A DNA stretch of 64,000 nucleotides from Mycobacterium dioxanotrophicus (GTDB lineage Bacteria > Actinomycetota > Actinomycetes > Mycobacteriales > Mycobacteriaceae), in the NCBI RefSeq assembly GCF_002157835.1, contig NZ_CP020809.1:2480001-2544000 (forward strand). Direction: 5' to 3'. The first letter of the stretch is position 1. Every line of letters begins with the position of its first letter. A program made the position numbers and the translations under genes. Below the pieces are notes generated by a model. That model did no database searches and was not told where the DNA came from. It saw only the letters and a list, made by a program, of their open reading frames with translations. This document shows, piece after piece, positions 1-9,171 of this stretch.

Positions 1-806
1 CCGAGGCGCTGGCCCGGGACCGCACGCGCCACCAGGTTTCCGAGGTGACCTCACTGGGCTTGGTGCAGCTGACGCGAAAGCGGTTGGGAACAGGGCTGAT
101 CGAGGCGTTCTCCACCTCGTGCACGCACTGCGGTGGCCGCGGGATCGTGCTCCACGGCGACCCGGTCGACTCCGTGTCGGCAGGCGGCGGTGGGCGCAAG
201 TCCGAGCCCGCCAGTGGCAGTGGACGGCGCAGCAAGCGTGGCAAGAAGACCGGCAAGCCCGAGGACGTTCCGGTGGTCAAGGTGCCCGACCATCCGGCCG
301 GCGAGCATCCGATGTTCAAGGCCATGGCTGCGGCCAACGGTCGCCATCACGACGACGAGTCGCCCGATGAGCACGATGAGCACGCCAAGGAGCACGAGGA
401 ACTCGACGACCTCGAGAGCGCCGAGGACGGCGTGGTCGAGACCGCCCACGGCGACGACACCGCCGAGCAGGTGGCGCGTGAGACGGCCGAGGAAGACCTC
501 GACGACGAAGACTCGGACGACGAGGACTCCGACGACGAAGACGATGTCGACTCCGATGAGGACGATGACACCGAGTCCGACGAGGACGACGACGAAGCCG
601 ACTCCGACGACGAGTCGGACGAGGACGAGATCGACCTGGACTCCGATGACGAGGAAGTCGACATCGACGATGACATCGAGGTCATCGATGACGACTCCGA
701 TGACGAGGACGACCACGAGGTTGAACTTCCGCAGGTGATCACCGTCGCCCGCCGGCCGCGTCGCCGGGCAGCGGCTCGACCCGCGGGCCCCCCCGCCCAT
801 GAGTAG
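1..806 (+). CDS. rne: Ribonuclease E/G, C-terminal part (5' end outside window)
   Basis: The reading frame is open from the left edge (codons start at base 3) and ends with TAG at 804-806. The first residues match the end of the RNase E/G catalytic region: SLGLVQLTRKR, followed by the zinc-link motif CTHCGGRG. RNase E is the main endonuclease of mRNA decay and rRNA processing. After the catalytic part comes an unstructured tail: a basic stretch, then about 80 residues made almost only of Asp, Glu and Ser (about bases 500-720), then a short Arg/Pro-rich end. Such a non-catalytic tail usually scaffolds RNA and degradosome partners. The downstream order rplU-rpmA-obg fits the mycobacterial rne locus. 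Any ATG inside the visible part is not the true start. Confidence 0.93.
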   Translation, partial: EALARDRTRHQVSEVTSLGLVQLTRKRLGTGLIEAFSTSCTHCGGRGIVLHGDPVDSVSAGGGGRKSEPASGSGRRSKRGKKTGKPEDVPVVKVPDHPAGEHPMFKAMAAANGRHHDDESPDEHDEHAKEHEELDDLESAEDGVVETAHGDDTAEQVARETAEEDLDDEDSDDEDSDDEDDVDSDEDDDTESDEDDDEADSDDESDEDEIDLDSDDEEVDIDDDIEVIDDDSDDEDDHEVELPQVITVARRPRRRAAARPAGPPAHE

Positions 807-825
807 CAGGGGGTGTCCGGGCGGT

Positions 826-855
826 TTGACCCTCTACCCGCTGGTCACGTACCCT
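826..855 (+). promoter_or_regulatory. Probable sigma-A type promoter of rplU-rpmA
   Basis: TTGACC at 826-831 and TACCCT at 850-855 are separated by 18 bases, a good match to the mycobacterial housekeeping promoter. Transcription would start near 862, giving a leader of about 108 bases before rplU. Inferred from sequence only. Confidence 0.6.
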
Positions 856-874
856 TGACCAGTTGTCGCCAGTA

Positions 875-913
875 CCTGCAGTCGCAGGCCGGTGACGGCG
901 GGGTACCCCCGCC
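875..913 (+). promoter_or_regulatory. Structured leader of the rplU mRNA
   Basis: Two hairpins can form in the leader. The first is CCTGC (875-879) with GCAGG (884-888) around a 4-base loop. The second is GGCGGGG (897-903) with CCCCGCC (907-913) around a 3-base loop. Ribosomal protein leaders often bind their own product, so autoregulation by L21 is possible but unproven. There is no T-tract, so it does not look like a standard terminator. Confidence 0.4.
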
Positions 914-970
914 ACCCAAGACCCGCGCACGCACCGACCGGTAGCGCGCGCCCGCACAGCAGAGGACACG

Positions 971-1282
971 ATGGCGACATACGCAATCGTCAAGACCGGC
1001 GGCAAGCAGTACAAGGTTGCAGCCGGTGACGTGGTGAAGGTTGAGAAGCTCGACGCCGAGCCTGGCGCGTCTGTGTCGCTGCCGGTCGCGCTGGTGGTCG
1101 ATGGCGCCAAGGTCACGAGCAAGGCCGACGACCTGGCCAAGGTCGCCGTGACCGGCGAGGTTCTGGAGCACACCAAGGGCCCCAAGATCCGTATCCACAA
1201 GTTCAAGAACAAGACCGGCTACCACAAGCGCCAGGGGCACCGTCAGCAGCTGACCGTGCTCAAGGTCACCGGCATCAAGTGA
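971..1282 (+). CDS. rplU: 50S ribosomal protein L21
   Basis: This 103-residue protein is the normal length for bacterial L21, which binds 23S rRNA in the large subunit. It starts [16 protein letters not shown] and contains the conserved ending segment YHKRQGHRQ followed by TVLKVTGI. The ATG follows AGAGGAC with good spacing. It is 38 bases upstream of rpmA, and the two are cotranscribed in nearly all bacteria. The promoter at 826-855 and a structured leader lie in front. Confidence 0.98.
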   Translation: MATYAIVKTGGKQYKVAAGDVVKVEKLDAEPGASVSLPVALVVDGAKVTSKADDLAKVAVTGEVLEHTKGPKIRIHKFKNKTGYHKRQGHRQQLTVLKVTGIK

Positions 1283-1320
1283 TGAGCCGTCAGGCGAAGA
1301 ACAGGGCGAGGGACATTTAA

Positions 1321-1587
1321 ATGGCACACAAAAAGGGCGCTTCCAGCTCGCGTAACGGCCGTGAATCCGCAGCACAGCGGCTCGGCGTCAAGCGCTTCGG
1401 CGGCCAGGTCGTCAAGGCCGGCGAGATCATCGTCCGCCAGCGCGGCACCCACTTCCACCCCGGGGTGAACGTCGGCCGTGGTGGCGACGACACGCTGTTC
1501 GCGCTGGCCCCCGGCGCTGTGGAGTTCGGCTCCAAGCGTGGCCGCAAGAACGTGAACATCGTTCCCGTGGCGCGCCCGGAGGCCTGA
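1321..1587 (+). CDS. rpmA: 50S ribosomal protein L27
   Basis: This 88-residue protein has the classic L27 start [16 protein letters not shown] and the motif GVKRFGGQ. L27 sits in the 50S subunit near the peptidyl transferase centre. The N-terminus begins directly with MAHKKG, so it lacks the cleavable leader of Firmicutes L27. The ATG is preceded by GAGGGA about 8 bases upstream. It follows rplU in one operon and is separated from obg by a 90-base gap that holds a strong inverted repeat. Confidence 0.98.
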   Translation: MAHKKGASSSRNGRESAAQRLGVKRFGGQVVKAGEIIVRQRGTHFHPGVNVGRGGDDTLFALAPGAVEFGSKRGRKNVNIVPVARPEA

Positions 1588-1605
1588 GACATCGAGGATT
1601 CTCCG

Positions 1606-1661
1606 CGAATGTGAAGCAGCTGCGAGTTCTCGACTGAGATATCGCGATAGCTTCACATTCG
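1606..1661 (+). repeat. 12-bp perfect inverted repeat between rpmA and obg
   Basis: CGAATGTGAAGC (1606-1617) is the exact reverse complement of GCTTCACATTCG (1650-1661), with 32 bases between. Inside the loop are CGAG-TT-CTCG (1623-1632) and the 10-base palindrome TATCGCGATA (1640-1649), so the RNA could fold into a branched structure. The obg ribosome binding site GGAGAGG (1664-1670) starts 3 bases after it. There is no T-tract. It may be an attenuator, a processing site or a dispersed repeat. Confidence 0.75.
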
Positions 1662-1677
1662 ACGGAGAGGATGTCCG

Positions 1678-3126
1678 ATGTCCCGGTTTGTCGACCGCGT
1701 CGTCATCCACGCGCGGGCCGGTAACGGCGGCAATGGGTGCGCCTCGGTGCACCGCGAGAAATTCAAACCCCTCGGTGGCCCTGACGGCGGCAACGGTGGT
1801 CGTGGCGGCAGCGTCGTCCTCGTTGTAGACCCGCAGGTGCACACCCTGCTGGACTTTCACTTTCATCCGCATGTCGCGGCGCCCTCCGGTAAGCAGGGCG
1901 CTGGCAGCAACCGTGACGGCGCATCGGGCGCCGATCTCGAAGTACGCGTACCCGACGGCACCGTCGTCCTCGACGAAGACGGGCGCATGCTCGCCGACCT
2001 GGTCGGAGCGGGCAGCCGTTTCGAAGCCGCCGCGGGCGGTCGGGGCGGTCTGGGTAATGCCGCGTTGGCGTCCCGGGCCCGCAAGGCCCCCGGCTTCGCC
2101 CTCCTCGGTGAGAAGGGCCAGGCCCGCGATCTCACCCTGGAACTCAAGACCGTCGCCGATGTCGGCCTGATCGGATTCCCGTCGGCAGGCAAATCCTCAC
2201 TGGTGTCCGCGATTTCCGCGGCCAAACCGAAGATCGCCGACTATCCGTTCACCACCCTCGTGCCGAATCTCGGCGTGGTGTCGGCCGGCGACCACACCTA
2301 CACGGTGGCCGATGTCCCCGGTCTCATCCCCGGCGCATCCGAAGGACGCGGGCTGGGCCTGGAATTCCTGCGGCATCTGGAGCGCTGCGCGGTGCTCGTG
2401 CATGTCGTGGACTGCGCCACAATGGAACCCGGCCGCGACCCGATCTCCGACATCGATGCGCTCGAGGCCGAACTGGCCGCATACACCCCTACCCTGCAAG
2501 GCGATTCGGCTCTGGGGGACCTGGCCTCGCGGCCGCGCGCGGTGGTGCTCAACAAGATCGACGTTCCGGACGCGCATGAGCTCGCCGACTTCGTCCGCGA
2601 CGAGGTGGCCCGCCGGTTCGGCTGGCCGGTGTTCGAGGTGTCGACCGTGAGCCGCGCGGGCTTGCGCCCCTTGACCTTTGCGTTGTGGGACATGGTGAAG
2701 GCCTACCGCGACGCGCAGCCCGAGATCGCACCGCGACGCCCGGTGATCCGGCCCATCGCCATCGACGAGAGCGGGTTCACCGTGTCCTCCGATGGCCAAG
2801 GTGGCTTCATCGTTCGCGGTGTGCGTCCTGAACGCTGGATTGCGCAAACCGATTTCGGCAACGACGAGGCCGTCGGCTATCTCGGTGATCGGCTGGCCCG
2901 GCTGGGTGTCGAGGACGAGTTGTTCAAGCGTGGTGCGCGGCCGGGTTGCGCGGTGACCATCGGGGACATGACATTCGACTGGGAGCCGCAGACCCCGGCC
3001 GGCATCGACATGCCGCTGACCGGCCGCGGCACCGACATCCGGCTGGAGCAGACAGACCGGGTCGGAGCCGCTGAGCGCAAGGCCGCCCGTCGTGAGCGGC
3101 GCAGGTCCGGAAGCGAGGACGAGTGA
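1678..3126 (+). CDS. obg: GTPase Obg/CgtA
   Basis: This 482-residue protein is an Obg GTPase, an essential ribosome-assembly and stress-related G protein. The glycine-rich Obg fold occupies residues 1-160, beginning [20 protein letters not shown]. The G domain follows with the P-loop GFPSAGKSS near residue 166, the switch motif [10 protein letters not shown] and NKIDV. A C-terminal OCT domain and a basic tail complete the actinobacterial form. The start at 1678 has GGAGAGG 7 bases upstream. A second ATG at 1671 is out of frame. Its stop overlaps the GTG start of proB by 4 bases, so the two are translationally coupled. Confidence 0.97.
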   Translation: MSRFVDRVVIHARAGNGGNGCASVHREKFKPLGGPDGGNGGRGGSVVLVVDPQVHTLLDFHFHPHVAAPSGKQGAGSNRDGASGADLEVRVPDGTVVLDEDGRMLADLVGAGSRFEAAAGGRGGLGNAALASRARKAPGFALLGEKGQARDLTLELKTVADVGLIGFPSAGKSSLVSAISAAKPKIADYPFTTLVPNLGVVSAGDHTYTVADVPGLIPGASEGRGLGLEFLRHLERCAVLVHVVDCATMEPGRDPISDIDALEAELAAYTPTLQGDSALGDLASRPRAVVLNKIDVPDAHELADFVRDEVARRFGWPVFEVSTVSRAGLRPLTFALWDMVKAYRDAQPEIAPRRPVIRPIAIDESGFTVSSDGQGGFIVRGVRPERWIAQTDFGNDEAVGYLGDRLARLGVEDELFKRGARPGCAVTIGDMTFDWEPQTPAGIDMPLTGRGTDIRLEQTDRVGAAERKAARRERRRSGSEDE

Positions 3127-4235
3127 CCGGCACGCCCTCTGCTCACCGGGAGGCGATCCGCACCGCGCGCAGCGTCGTCGTCAAGATCGGAACCACTGCG
3201 CTCACCACATCCACCGGCGTGTTCGACGCGGCCCGCCTGGCGTACCTGGTCGAGGCCATCGAGGGCCGGATGAAGGCCGGCTCGGACGTGGTGATCGTGT
3301 CCTCGGGTGCGATCGCCGCAGGCATCGAGCCGTTGCGGCTGACCAAGCGCCCCACGGACCTGGCCACCAAACAGGCCGCCGCCAGCGTCGGCCAGGTGGC
3401 GTTGATCAATGCCTGGAACACCGCCTTTGCCGCCTACAACCGGACTGTCGGTCAGGTGTTGCTGACCGCGCACGACATCTCGATGCGGGTGCAGCACAAC
3501 AACGCCCAACGCACGCTGGACCGGTTGCGGGCACTACACGCGGTGGCGATCGTCAACGAGAACGACACCGTGGCCACCAACGAGATTCGGTTCGGCGACA
3601 ACGACCGACTCTCGGCGCTGGTGGCGCAACTGGTCGGCGCCGACGCCCTGGTGCTGTTGTCCGACATCGACGGGCTCTACGACTCGGATCCGCGAAAAGG
3701 CAACGCGCGCTTCATCCCTGAGGTCGCCGCAGAAGGTGATCTGGACGGCGTCGTCGCGGGCCGGGGCAGCCACCTCGGTACCGGCGGCATGGCCTCGAAG
3801 CTGTCGTCGGCCTTGTTGGCCGCGGATGCCGGCGTGCCGGTGCTGCTGGCCGCGGCCGCCGATGCCGCTGCGGCACTGCGTGATGCATCGGTGGGCACGG
3901 TCTTCGCACCGCGACCCGAACGGATGTCGGCGCGGCGCTTCTGGGTGCGGTATGCCGCCGAGTCGGCGGGGGCGCTCAACCTGGACGACGGAGCGGTGCG
4001 GGCCGTCATCCAGCAGCGCCGATCGCTGCTGCCCGCCGGGATCACCCAGGTGTCCGGCCGGTTCCACGGCGGCGATGTGGTCGATCTGCGTGCGCCCGAC
4101 GGGCAGACGGTCGCCCGCGGTGTCGTCGCCTACGAGGCATCGGAATTGGCGACCATGATGGGTCGGTCCACTCGTGATCTGCCGGTCGAGATGCGCCGGC
4201 CCGCGGTACACGCCGACGATCTGGTCGCGCTCTAG
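3123..4235 (+). CDS. proB: Glutamate 5-kinase
   Basis: This 370-residue enzyme phosphorylates glutamate at the first step of proline synthesis. The amino-acid kinase domain shows [11 protein letters not shown] near the N-terminus, VSSGAIAAG, and [17 protein letters not shown]. The C-terminal 80 residues form the PUA domain usual in this family. The GTG start overlaps the obg stop (GTGA). The partner gene proA lies 6.7 kb downstream on the same strand, so the proline genes are split, as in M. tuberculosis. Confidence 0.96.
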   Translation: MTGTPSAHREAIRTARSVVVKIGTTALTTSTGVFDAARLAYLVEAIEGRMKAGSDVVIVSSGAIAAGIEPLRLTKRPTDLATKQAAASVGQVALINAWNTAFAAYNRTVGQVLLTAHDISMRVQHNNAQRTLDRLRALHAVAIVNENDTVATNEIRFGDNDRLSALVAQLVGADALVLLSDIDGLYDSDPRKGNARFIPEVAAEGDLDGVVAGRGSHLGTGGMASKLSSALLAADAGVPVLLAAAADAAAALRDASVGTVFAPRPERMSARRFWVRYAAESAGALNLDDGAVRAVIQQRRSLLPAGITQVSGRFHGGDVVDLRAPDGQTVARGVVAYEASELATMMGRSTRDLPVEMRRPAVHADDLVAL

Positions 4236-4243
4236 ACGCCGAA

Positions 4244-4879
4244 TCACAACTCGGGAGCCTGCAGATAGAGCGCACCCCAGATGATGTCGGTGAGGGTGCG
4301 GGCAAGTTCGGCATCGTAGGAGCCGGGCTGTGACGGCAGATTCTGGTGGCAGGTGCGTTCCACCATCCAGGTCAGCGTGCTGGCGGTGGTCTGGGCGGAC
4401 AGCTGTGCCCGGATGGCCCCGGCGGCCTGCCCGGCTTCGATGACCCGGGTGAGCTGGGCCGCGATCCCGACGAGCAGCTCGCGATAGGTTTCGCCGACCA
4501 AGGGGTCGTAACCGGACATCTCGTTGAGCGCGATAAGCACTGGCTGGTGGCTTCGGTAGCTCGCGATGATGCCTGCCATGGCGGCGTACACGTCGGAGGG
4601 ATCGGTGCGGTCGGCTACTTCCCACCACTGCGCCGCGGCGCCGGACAGATCGGCGAACACCTGGGTGGCCAGCCGCCGCAGGAGGTGGCCCTTGTCTTCG
4701 AAGTAGATGTAGAAGCTGGCCCGCGAGATTCCTGCCTCGGTGGAAAGCCGGTCCACGCTGAGCTCGGTGAAGCTCGTGCCGTCGGCCATCAACCGATCGG
4801 TGGCGTCCAGAAGCTGCCGCTCGATCTGTCCGCGCCGCTCTTCACGGTTGGCCTGCGGTTTCCGGGTCACCGATGCCAT
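4244..4879 (-). CDS. TetR-family repressor, probably of the adjacent P450
   Basis: The 211-residue protein has an N-terminal helix-turn-helix of the TetR type: TELSVDRLSTEAGISRASFY, then IYFEDKGHLLRRLA. The rest is an all-helical ligand-binding region. I chose the ATG at 4879 (MASVTRKPQ); the longer open frame would run through the operator. It is divergent from the cytochrome P450 gene, with 67 bases between the two starts and a palindromic operator there, so it most likely represses the P450 and itself until a P450 substrate binds. The ligand cannot be told from sequence. Confidence 0.9.
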   Translation of the reverse strand: MASVTRKPQANREERRGQIERQLLDATDRLMADGTSFTELSVDRLSTEAGISRASFYIYFEDKGHLLRRLATQVFADLSGAAAQWWEVADRTDPSDVYAAMAGIIASYRSHQPVLIALNEMSGYDPLVGETYRELLVGIAAQLTRVIEAGQAAGAIRAQLSAQTTASTLTWMVERTCHQNLPSQPGSYDAELARTLTDIIWGALYLQAPEL

Positions 4880-4909
4880 GCGCCTCAGCCTATCGGCCCT
4901 GGTCACATC

Positions 4910-4939
4910 TTGACTAGACACAGTGTCTAGACGTAGCGT
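4910..4939 (+). promoter_or_regulatory. Promoter of the P450 gene, leaderless start likely
   Basis: TTGACT (4910-4915) and TAGCGT (4934-4939) are 18 bases apart. The P450 ATG at 4947 begins 8 bases after the -10 hexamer and has no ribosome binding site, which fits a leaderless mRNA, common in mycobacteria. The operator palindrome fills the spacer. Confidence 0.55.
4914..4930. promoter_or_regulatory. TetR operator palindrome
   Basis: CTAGACACAGTGTCTAG is a perfect 17-base palindrome apart from its central base. It sits between the divergent TetR and P450 genes, inside the -35/-10 spacer of the P450 promoter, so bound repressor would block RNA polymerase directly. Confidence 0.85.
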
Positions 4940-4946
4940 CACGGCC

Positions 4947-6215
4947 ATGTCTGTGTCACCGATCACACCAGCCGGTTCGCGCGCCTACGATCCGATCGAC
5001 ATCTCCTCGAAGGCCTTCTGGTCCACCACCGCCGCCGAACGGGAGAAATCGTTCGCCCTGCTGCGGGACCAACGGCCGGTCAGCTGGCATCGGCCGGTCG
5101 AGGACACGCTCATGCCCGACCCCGAGGACCCCGGGTTCTGGGCGGTCACCCGGCACGCCGACATCCTCACCGTCAGCCGAGACAGCGAGACATTCCTGTC
5201 CGGCGAGGGTGTGCTGTTCGACACGGTGCCGCAGGAGTTGCTGGAGGCGTCGCAATCGTTCCTGGCCATGGATGCGCCGCGGCACACACTGATTCGCAAG
5301 CTGGTGCACTCGGCCTTCACACCGCGGCAGGTGGCCCGCATCGAATCCTCGATCAAGGACAACGCCCGCCAGATCGTCCAGGAGCTCAAGGCGGCAGGCA
5401 GCGGCACCGATTTCGTCGAGCAGTGCGCGAAGGAACTGCCCATTCGCACACTCTCGGACATGGTCGGCATCCCCGAATCCGAGCGGCAACAGGTGGCGCA
5501 CGCCGCCGACGCGCTGGTGTCATGGGCCGACCCGGTCTATCTGGACGGGCGCAATCCGCTGGAAGTGCTGGGTGCCAACCAGTTCTACCTGCACCAGGTG
5601 GCCCACGCGCTGGCGGCCGATCGGCGGCAGAATCCGGGGAACGATCTGATCAGTGCCCTGGTCCACGCCGAGGTCGACGGGGACCGCCTGACCGATGCCG
5701 AGGTCGCGGCGTTCTTCGTGCTGCTCGCCGTCGCGGGCAACGACACCACCCGACAGGCCACCAGCCATGCGCTCAAGGCCCTGACCGACTTCGGGGACCA
5801 GCGGGCTTGGCTGATGGCGGATTTCGATGACCGGATCGGCGGCGCGGTCGAGGAGTTCGTGCGCTGGGCGACTCCGGTGATGACCTTCCGCCGCACCGCG
5901 GCGGTCGACGTGGAACTCGCCGGCCAGCACATCGCAGCCGGGGAGAAGGTGGTGATGTTCTACGCTTCGGGCAACTGGGACACCGAGGTCTTCGAGCATC
6001 CGGAACTCTTCGATCTGAGCCGAAAGCCCAATCCCCACTTGGGTTTCGGCGGCGGTGGACGGCACTTCTGCCTGGGCGCCCACGTCGCGAGAACGCAGCT
6101 GCGGGCACTGTTCGGCGAGCTGCTGCACCAACTACCCGACATCGCGGCGGGCGAGCCTGCCTACCTCCAAGGCAATTTCGTGCACGCTATCCGGGCGATG
6201 CCGTACACGTTCTGA
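4947..6215 (+). CDS. Cytochrome P450
   Basis: This 422-residue protein is a soluble bacterial class I P450. The I-helix oxygen-binding motif is VAGNDTTRQ, the ExxR motif is in EEFVRWATPV, and the heme loop FGGGGRHFCLGAH carries the axial cysteine near residue 375. The style resembles mycobacterial sterol or lipid hydroxylases (CYP125/124/142 type), but the family cannot be fixed by eye. I chose the ATG at 4947, since the longer GTG start at 4923 lies in the operator. No ferredoxin or reductase gene is adjacent. It is regulated by the divergent TetR protein. Its 3' end overlaps the convergent sirtuin gene by 29 bases. Confidence 0.95.
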   Translation: MSVSPITPAGSRAYDPIDISSKAFWSTTAAEREKSFALLRDQRPVSWHRPVEDTLMPDPEDPGFWAVTRHADILTVSRDSETFLSGEGVLFDTVPQELLEASQSFLAMDAPRHTLIRKLVHSAFTPRQVARIESSIKDNARQIVQELKAAGSGTDFVEQCAKELPIRTLSDMVGIPESERQQVAHAADALVSWADPVYLDGRNPLEVLGANQFYLHQVAHALAADRRQNPGNDLISALVHAEVDGDRLTDAEVAAFFVLLAVAGNDTTRQATSHALKALTDFGDQRAWLMADFDDRIGGAVEEFVRWATPVMTFRRTAAVDVELAGQHIAAGEKVVMFYASGNWDTEVFEHPELFDLSRKPNPHLGFGGGGRHFCLGAHVARTQLRALFGELLHQLPDIAAGEPAYLQGNFVHAIRAMPYTF

Positions 6216-7029
6216 CCAGCTCGCCGGCGAGCAGGGTGAGCAGCTCGGAGCAGCCGGCGTCGACCTTCACCGCGGCCAGTTCGTCGCCCCGAGTGTGGCC
6301 CCGGTTGATGATCGCCACCGGGATCCCGTGGGCGACAGCGTGGCGGACGAACCGGTAACCCGAATACACGGTGAGCGACGAACCGGCCACCAGCAACGCA
6401 TCGCTGGAATCGACGAGTGAATACGCCTGTTCCACCCGGTCTTTGGGGACGCTTTCCCCAAAATAGACGATGTCGGGCTTGAGCATGCCCCCACATACCG
6501 GGCAGTCGACGATGACGAACGATGACGTGTCGGCAACTACCGCGTCGGCATCGGGGGCCACCGCGATGCCACCGACCGATTCCGCCCGCTCGAGGAACCC
6601 AGGATTGGCGGCTTCGAGCGCAGCGGCCAGTGCGGTGCGCGACATGGTGTGCCCGCAGTCCAGGCACACCACCCGGGCGTAGCTGCCGTGCAGGTTCACC
6701 ACCGTGCGGCTGCCCGCCTTGGTGTGCAAGAGGTCCACGTTCTGGGTGATCAGGCCGACGACCACACCGTCGGACTCCAGCGCGGCCAGCGCCCGGTGTC
6801 CGGCGTTGGGCATCGTCTCGTCCATATGCCGCCAGCCGATGTGATTGCGGGCCCAGTACCGCTGCCGGAACACCGGATCGGAGGTGAACTGCCGGATGGT
6901 CATCGGGTTGCTCGGCGGCGAATCCGGGCCCCGGTAGTCGGGGATGCCCGAGTCGGTGGACATGCCCGCGCCGGTCAGCACCGCGACGCGACGGCCTTGC
7001 AACAGGGCGACGAGTTCGGGGGCATCCAC
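6187..7029 (-). CDS. Sir2-family NAD-dependent protein deacylase
   Basis: The protein has 280 residues if started at GTG 7029 (VDAPELVALLQG). Sirtuin hallmarks are visible: VLTGAGMSTDSGIPDYRG, TQNVDLLH, the catalytic His in NLHGS, and two zinc-binding pairs, CLDCGH and CPVCGG. Sirtuins remove acyl groups from lysines using NAD+. The inserted segment between the zinc pairs and the length are more like class II (SIRT4-like) sirtuins than short CobB. It is divergent from nadE with 99 bases between starts, so the NAD-consuming and NAD-making genes share a control region. The start is the least certain part. Confidence 0.92.
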   Translation of the reverse strand: MDAPELVALLQGRRVAVLTGAGMSTDSGIPDYRGPDSPPSNPMTIRQFTSDPVFRQRYWARNHIGWRHMDETMPNAGHRALAALESDGVVVGLITQNVDLLHTKAGSRTVVNLHGSYARVVCLDCGHTMSRTALAAALEAANPGFLERAESVGGIAVAPDADAVVADTSSFVIVDCPVCGGMLKPDIVYFGESVPKDRVEQAYSLVDSSDALLVAGSSLTVYSGYRFVRHAVAHGIPVAIINRGHTRGDELAAVKVDAGCSELLTLLAGELVRTCTASPG

Positions 7030-7128
7030 CTTGACGAGGATAGGCGCACGCTGGGCCGCGCAGCGCCGACGCGGGCCAGATCGGCCGGATACCCCGAATC
7101 GGACAGCCCGCGGGTGACAATGGAAGCG

Positions 7129-9171
7129 ATGGACTTCTACTCCGCTTACCGGCATGGTTTCGCCCGGGTCGCCGCGTGCACCCTTCACACGGCATTGGCG
7201 GACCCGCCGGCCAACGCCGAATCGGTGCTACGACTCGCCCAGGCCTGCCACGACGACGGTGTGGCCGTCGCGGTGTTCCCCGAGCTGACGCTGTCCGGGT
7301 ATTCGATCGAGGACATCCTGCTGCAGGACACCCTGCTGGAATCCGTGCAGGAGGCGCTCGTCGAGATCGTCGCGGCCTCGGCCATCCTGACACCCGTGCT
7401 CGTCGTCGGCGCTCCGCTGCGCCACGGGCATCGGATCTACAACACCGCGGTCGTCATCCACCGCGGTGCCGTGCTCGGGGTGGCGCCGAAGTCGTATCTG
7501 CCGACCTACCGCGAGTTCTACGAGCGCAGGCAGGCCGCGGCGGGCGACGATGTGCGCGGCACCATCCGCGCCGCCGGGGCCGACGCGCCGTTCGGCCCCG
7601 ACCTGCTGTTCGTGGCTTCGGACCTGCCGGGATTGGTCCTGCATGTCGAGATCTGCGAGGACATGTTCGTCCCGGTCCCGCCGAGCGCGCACGCCGCACT
7701 GGCCGGCGCGACGGTGCTGGCGAACCTCTCGGGAAGCCCGATCACCGTGGGCAGGGCCGAGGATCGTTGTCTGTTGGCCCGGTCGGCGTCGGCGCGGTGC
7801 CTGGCGGCCTACATCTACGCGGCCGCGGGGGAGGGCGAATCCACCACAGATCTGGCTTGGGACGGCCAGACCATGATCTGGGAGAACGGGCTGCTGCTGG
7901 CCGAGACCGAGAGGTTCCCGCGCGGCGAACGGCGTTCGGTAGCCGACGTGGATCTGGACCTGTTGCGCGCCGAGCGGCTACGCATGGGCACGTTCGACGA
8001 CAATGCGCGGCACTACCGCGCCGTCGGGGACGCCTTCCGGCGCATCGAGTTCCAGCTCGACCCGCCGACCGGGGACATCGGACTGCTGCGCGAGATCGAG
8101 CGGTTCCCGTTCGTGCCCGCGGATCCGCAACGGCTGCAACAGGATTGCTACGAGGCCTACAACATCCAGGTGTCGGGTCTGGAGCAACGGTTGCGTGCGC
8201 TGAACTACCCCAAGGTCGTCATCGGGGTGTCCGGCGGGCTGGATTCCACCCACGCCCTGATCGTCGCCGCCCGCGCCATGGACCGCGAATCCCGTCCCCG
8301 CAGTGACATTCTCGCGTTCACCATGCCGGGGTTTGCCACCGGTGACCACACCAAGAACAACGCCACGCGGCTGGCCGAGGCACTCGGTGTCACCTTCGCC
8401 GAACTCGACATCACCAGTACCGCCGAGGTGATGTTGGCCGGGCTGGACCACCCGTACGCGCGGGGCGAGAAGGTCTACGACGTGACCTTCGAGAACGTGC
8501 AGGCCGGCCTGCGCACCGACTATCTGTTCCGGCTCGCCAACCAACGCGGCGGCATCGTGCTGGGCACCGGGGACCTGTCGGAGCTGGCCCTGGGTTGGTC
8601 CACCTACGGTGTCGGCGATCAGATGTCGCATTACAACGTCAACGGCGGCGTCCCGAAAACCCTCATCCAGCACCTCATTCGGTGGGTCATCTCGTCGGGC
8701 CAGTTCGAAGCCGACGTGAACGCGGTACTGCAATCGGTGCTGGACACCGAGATCACTCCCGAACTGGTGCCGACCGGAGCGGGGGAAAAGATCCAGAGCA
8801 GCGAAGCCAAGGTCGGACCCTATGCGCTGCAGGACTTTTCACTGTTCCAGGTGCTGCGCTACGGCTTCCGCCCGTCCAAGGTGGCATTCTTGGCCTGGCA
8901 CGCCTGGCACGATCCGGGTGTCGGTGACTGGCCGGCCGGTTTCCCCGAGGACAAGCGACCGGCCTACTCGCTCAAGGAGATCCGGCACTGGCTGCAGGTG
9001 TTCGCCCAGCGCTTTTACTCGTTCGCCCAGTTCAAGCGTTCGGCGCTGCCCAACGGTCCCAAGGTGTCGGCAGGCGGCTCCCTGTCGCCACGCGGAGACT
9101 GGCGGGCGCCGTCGGACATGTCGGCGCGGATCTGGCTCGACGAGATCGACCGCGAGATCCCGGAGGACTAG
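7129..9171 (+). CDS. nadE: Glutamine-dependent NAD+ synthetase
   Basis: This 680-residue two-domain enzyme makes NAD+ from deamido-NAD+ using glutamine. The N-terminal nitrilase-like glutaminase domain has the catalytic Glu in [10 protein letters not shown], Lys in [13 protein letters not shown] and Cys in EICEDMF. The C-terminal synthetase domain has the P-loop [12 protein letters not shown] and the conserved [16 protein letters not shown]. The start [11 protein letters not shown] matches mycobacterial NadE. An ATG 9 bases upstream in frame is the alternative. Its end overlaps the convergent enoyl-CoA hydratase gene by 4 bases. Confidence 0.97.
   Translation: MDFYSAYRHGFARVAACTLHTALADPPANAESVLRLAQACHDDGVAVAVFPELTLSGYSIEDILLQDTLLESVQEALVEIVAASAILTPVLVVGAPLRHGHRIYNTAVVIHRGAVLGVAPKSYLPTYREFYERRQAAAGDDVRGTIRAAGADAPFGPDLLFVASDLPGLVLHVEICEDMFVPVPPSAHAALAGATVLANLSGSPITVGRAEDRCLLARSASARCLAAYIYAAAGEGESTTDLAWDGQTMIWENGLLLAETERFPRGERRSVADVDLDLLRAERLRMGTFDDNARHYRAVGDAFRRIEFQLDPPTGDIGLLREIERFPFVPADPQRLQQDCYEAYNIQVSGLEQRLRALNYPKVVIGVSGGLDSTHALIVAARAMDRESRPRSDILAFTMPGFATGDHTKNNATRLAEALGVTFAELDITSTAEVMLAGLDHPYARGEKVYDVTFENVQAGLRTDYLFRLANQRGGIVLGTGDLSELALGWSTYGVGDQMSHYNVNGGVPKTLIQHLIRWVISSGQFEADVNAVLQSVLDTEITPELVPTGAGEKIQSSEAKVGPYALQDFSLFQVLRYGFRPSKVAFLAWHAWHDPGVGDWPAGFPEDKRPAYSLKEIRHWLQVFAQRFYSFAQFKRSALPNGPKVSAGGSLSPRGDWRAPSDMSARIWLDEIDREIPED

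Noticed and set aside
347..742. Serine-rich open frame on the minus strand
   Set aside because: It is antisense to the Asp/Ser run of rne and has no start signal or family match.
51..800. Long open frame on the minus strand opposite the end of rne
   Set aside because: It results from the repetitive acidic codons of the RNase E tail. Its protein is low-complexity and matches nothing.
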